DNA from: Legionellales bacterium
GTDB taxonomy: Bacteria; Pseudomonadota; Gammaproteobacteria; WLWR01
Length of the DNA stretch: 7,402 nucleotides
Reading direction: 5' to 3'
Assembly (NCBI GenBank): GCA_012103495.1
Contig: WLWR01000082.1
Span: 1-7,402 of the forward strand
This document shows positions 5,611 through 7,402 of the stretch, one piece after another; the stretch's first letter is position 1; the number at the start of each line of letters is the position of its first letter. A model generated the notes under the pieces. It did not search any database. It saw only the letters and a program-made list of their open reading frames with translations, and had not been told where the DNA came from. Both the position numbers and the translations under genes were made by a program.

Positions 5611-6114
5611 ATGAATAAATGGGTCAACCTAGTAGGAATTATGGTATTAACTGTTGGTTTAGCAGCGTGTGGTGGGCGTGGACCGGCCAGTGGTCAAGGG
5701 GCGCATGGGACAGGGATCGGCGATCAAACTCGATTTTCACGATTGAATATGGACAAGAGTTACACGACTAAAGCGCCACACGATCAGATTTATTATTTTC
5801 AATTTGATGGTAGTCGCGTGGCTAGCAAATACATTCCTTCGTTGGAAGCACAGGCTCGATATTTAAATGAGCACCCTGGTGCTAGAGTTTTAGTTGCTGG
5901 CCATACCGATGCGCGTGGCAGTCGCGAATACAATGTGGCATTGGGTGAGCGACGAGCCAACAGTGTAGTGGATATTTTACGATTGGCTGGTGTTCCTGCC
6001 CGACAAATTCGAGTGGTGAGTTATGGAAAAGAACGGCCGGCGGTATTGGGTGAGAATGAACAAGCCTACCAATACAATCGTCGAGTTGAGCTGACTTACG
6101 AGGCCACCAAATGA
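5611..6114 (+). CDS. pal: peptidoglycan-associated lipoprotein Pal
   Basis: Pal is the outer membrane lipoprotein of the Tol-Pal complex, which anchors the outer membrane to peptidoglycan and helps it constrict during division. The 167-residue protein has a signal peptide and lipobox ending G-L-A-A-C20, a Gly-rich linker to about residue 55, and an OmpA-like C-terminal domain. That domain shows YYFQFDGSRV (61-70), GHTDARGSREYN (97-108), GERRANSV (112-119), SYGKERP (137-143) and NRRVEL (156-161). D100 and R115, fifteen residues apart, match the pair that contacts diaminopimelate in OmpA-like domains. AAAAGGAG lies 6 bases before the ATG. The stop overlaps the cpoB start (ATGA). In many Gammaproteobacteria pal directly follows tolB, but here the upstream neighbour is a divergent DAHP synthase gene, so pal leads its own unit. 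Confidence 0.96.
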   Translation: MNKWVNLVGIMVLTVGLAACGGRGPASGQGAHGTGIGDQTRFSRLNMDKSYTTKAPHDQIYYFQFDGSRVASKYIPSLEAQARYLNEHPGARVLVAGHTDARGSREYNVALGERRANSVVDILRLAGVPARQIRVVSYGKERPAVLGENEQAYQYNRRVELTYEATK

Positions 6115-6974
6115 AACGATTCCAGTGGGTCACTTTGATTGTGATCAGTGCGGTGGCCCTGCAAGCGTGGGCAAAGCCGTTTAAGACGCGCGATTCTCAT
6201 AAACCACATGATTCTTATGAAGTGATTGATTCCAATTATTACCCGACACAGCCGGTGCAACAAGAGCCGGTGCAACAAGAGTCAGTGCAACAAGAGTTGG
6301 TGCAACGGGGTGATGATAAAGTTGAGACAGTACAGCAGACTTCCGCCCCGATGTTACTGGAACGATTGAATACCCTGCGACAGGAAATGTACCAATTGCA
6401 AGGTCAATTAGATGTTCAAGCACAACAGTTGCAGCACATGAAACAGCAACAACAAGAATTTTATCAAGCGATGGAAAATCGATTAACCCAACTGGTGCAA
6501 AAAGACACTCCTACAACTAAAACTTCGGCTGCTGCCGCATCGTCTACTGAACGCAACCGGGCAGTCAAGTCTGCTGCTAAGTCTCGTTCAACCAATCCAG
6601 CGGCAGAGCAAGCTGCTTATGTGGCTGCCTATGAATTGGTGCGCAAGAAAAATTATCCGCAGGCAATCAAATCGATGCGAACATTTATCGAACGTTATCC
6701 AGACAGTCAATACGCTGCGAATGCACATTATTGGTTGGGGGAATTGTATTTGGCTGAACAACAATTGAAAGAATCGACTGTCGAATTTGAAATTGTATTA
6801 AATAAATTTCCCAATTCCACCAAAGTGGCCCCTGCCATGCTGAAATTAGGTTATGCGTATTTAGGGTTGGGCGAAGATCACAAGGCCAAGCAACAATTAC
6901 AAAAAGTTCAACAACAATTCCCAGGATCTCATGCGGCTCGACTGGCAGCAGCTCGATTAAAAGAAATGAGCTAA
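6111..6974 (+). CDS. cpoB: cell division coordinator CpoB (YbgF)
   Basis: CpoB is a periplasmic protein that links Tol-Pal outer membrane constriction to peptidoglycan synthesis by PBP1B. The 287 residues show a signal peptide (1-21, cut after AWA), then an unusual Pro/Gln/Glu repeat (48-66). A coiled coil follows at about 82-129, rich in Gln and of the kind that trimerises in E. coli. A low-complexity Ser/Ala/Thr linker (about 132-165) leads to a C-terminal TPR domain of roughly three repeats (167-287). The TPR part includes NYPQAIKSMRTFIERYPDS (181-199), AHYWLGELYLAEQQ (205-218) and LKLGYAYLGLG (244-254), the usual YbgF pattern. The ATG overlaps the pal stop, and GAGG 7 bases upstream inside pal can start translation, so coupling is likely. 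The QQE tandem repeat before the coiled coil is not something I recognise as standard for the family. Confidence 0.95.
   Translation: MKRFQWVTLIVISAVALQAWAKPFKTRDSHKPHDSYEVIDSNYYPTQPVQQEPVQQESVQQELVQRGDDKVETVQQTSAPMLLERLNTLRQEMYQLQGQLDVQAQQLQHMKQQQQEFYQAMENRLTQLVQKDTPTTKTSAAAASSTERNRAVKSAAKSRSTNPAAEQAAYVAAYELVRKKNYPQAIKSMRTFIERYPDSQYAANAHYWLGELYLAEQQLKESTVEFEIVLNKFPNSTKVAPAMLKLGYAYLGLGEDHKAKQQLQKVQQQFPGSHAARLAAARLKEMS
6252..6311 (+). repeat. in-frame 15-base tandem repeat in cpoB
   Basis: The unit CCGGTGCAACAAGAG (PVQQE) occurs at 6252-6266 and 6267-6281 exactly, at 6282-6296 with TCA for the first codon, and partially at 6297-6311 (LVQRG). Copy-number change by slippage would keep the reading frame, because the unit is a multiple of three. 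Confidence 0.85.
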
Positions 6975-7402
6975 ATGAATGATTTAAAATTAACTGAGAT
7001 TTTTTATTCCTTGCAAGGTGAGAGCACGCTGGTTGGATTACCGACCGTGTTTGTACGGCTTACTGGTTGCCCCTTGCGTTGTCAGTATTGTGATACAGCT
7101 TATGCATTTCATGGGGGCAAACGTTGGTCCTTTGCCGACATTTTAGCTGAAATAGCTCAATATCGAACTCGCTATGTGACTGTTACCGGTGGAGAACCGT
7201 TAGCACAAAAAAATTGCTTACCACTACTAACACAATTGTGTGATGCTGATTATCGAGTGTCGCTGGAAACCAGTGGTGCTTTGAGTGTGGCAAAGGTCGA
7301 TCCGCGAGTGATAAAAGTAATGGATATTAAAACACCAGCTTCTGGTGAGGAGTCTGGTAATTTGTTGCTGAATTTAAATTGGTTACAGTCTCACGATCAA
7401 CT
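6975..7402 (+). CDS. queE: 7-carboxy-7-deazaguanine synthase QueE, partial
   Basis: QueE is a radical SAM enzyme that turns 6-carboxytetrahydropterin into 7-carboxy-7-deazaguanine, a precursor of queuosine in tRNA. The gene runs off the right edge after 142 codons. Visible features are LTEIFYSLQGEST (6-18), the substrate-binding start, and C32-P-L-R-C36-Q-Y-C39, the CxxxCxxC that binds the radical SAM [4Fe-4S] cluster. GGEP follows in TVTGGEPLAQ, then the SLETSGA segment and MDIKTPASG. No defect is visible. The ATG follows the cpoB stop directly (TAAATG) with a poor Shine-Dalgarno, so translation is probably coupled. A pal-cpoB-queE order is common in Gammaproteobacteria, often continued by queC, which would lie beyond the window. 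Confidence 0.93.
   Translation, partial: MNDLKLTEIFYSLQGESTLVGLPTVFVRLTGCPLRCQYCDTAYAFHGGKRWSFADILAEIAQYRTRYVTVTGGEPLAQKNCLPLLTQLCDADYRVSLETSGALSVAKVDPRVIKVMDIKTPASGEESGNLLLNLNWLQSHDQ

Overview
This is an ordinary-looking chromosomal segment, most likely from a gammaproteobacterium of modest GC content (roughly 40-45% by eye, lower in the first 900 bases). The evidence is the gene content. A Trm112/YcaR-type protein, an Escherichia coli AroG-like DAHP synthase, a fused chorismate mutase-prephenate dehydratase (PheA), an Azotobacter-type seven-iron ferredoxin and a pal-cpoB-queE cluster together point to that class. A Legionellales-like lineage would fit the AT-rich style, but this is a guess. 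I see no rRNA, tRNA, CRISPR array, insertion sequence, phage gene or integrase.

Layout from left to right. (1) Bases 1-428, minus strand: the N-terminal part of a multi-pass membrane protein resembling subunit A (MrpA/MnhA) of a multisubunit Na+/H+ antiporter, cut off by the window edge. (2) Bases 429-888: a divergent intergenic region with small candidate ORFs and a hairpin, but no convincing gene. (3) Bases 889-3285, plus strand: a five-gene run made of a PAPS-reductase-like protein with an altered PP-loop and a cysteine-rich tail, ferredoxin FdxA, tRNA t6A factor TsaB, a Trm112-family zinc-binding protein and a small Pro/Gln-rich acidic lipoprotein. (4) Bases 3278-5439, minus strand: an aromatic amino acid operon, DAHP synthase then pheA, joined by a TAATG stop-start overlap. 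Its end overlaps the end of the plus-strand lipoprotein gene by 8 bases. (5) Bases 5440-5610: a divergent promoter region. (6) Bases 5611-7402, plus strand: pal, cpoB (ybgF) and the start of queE, packed tightly, with queE cut off by the right edge.

How the genes work together. DAHP synthase and PheA are the first step of the shikimate pathway and the branch to phenylalanine, so their pairing forms a compact phenylalanine supply unit. The DAHP synthase keeps most residues of the E. coli AroG phenylalanine pocket at identical positions. Pal and CpoB are envelope proteins of the Tol-Pal cell-division system, but here pal heads its own operon instead of following tolB within the visible sequence. 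TsaB and QueE belong to two different tRNA modification routes (t6A and queuosine), and Trm112 proteins activate methyltransferases. The PAPS-reductase-like protein next to a ferredoxin suggests a redox or sulfur-related reaction, which is inference only.

I did not find a clear new system. The best second-look items are the PAPS-reductase-like protein with its GCGSPWGCGE tail, a hairpin that covers the tsaB stop codon and the start region of the Trm112 gene, an in-frame 15-base tandem repeat in cpoB, and the structured but gene-poor region before base 889.
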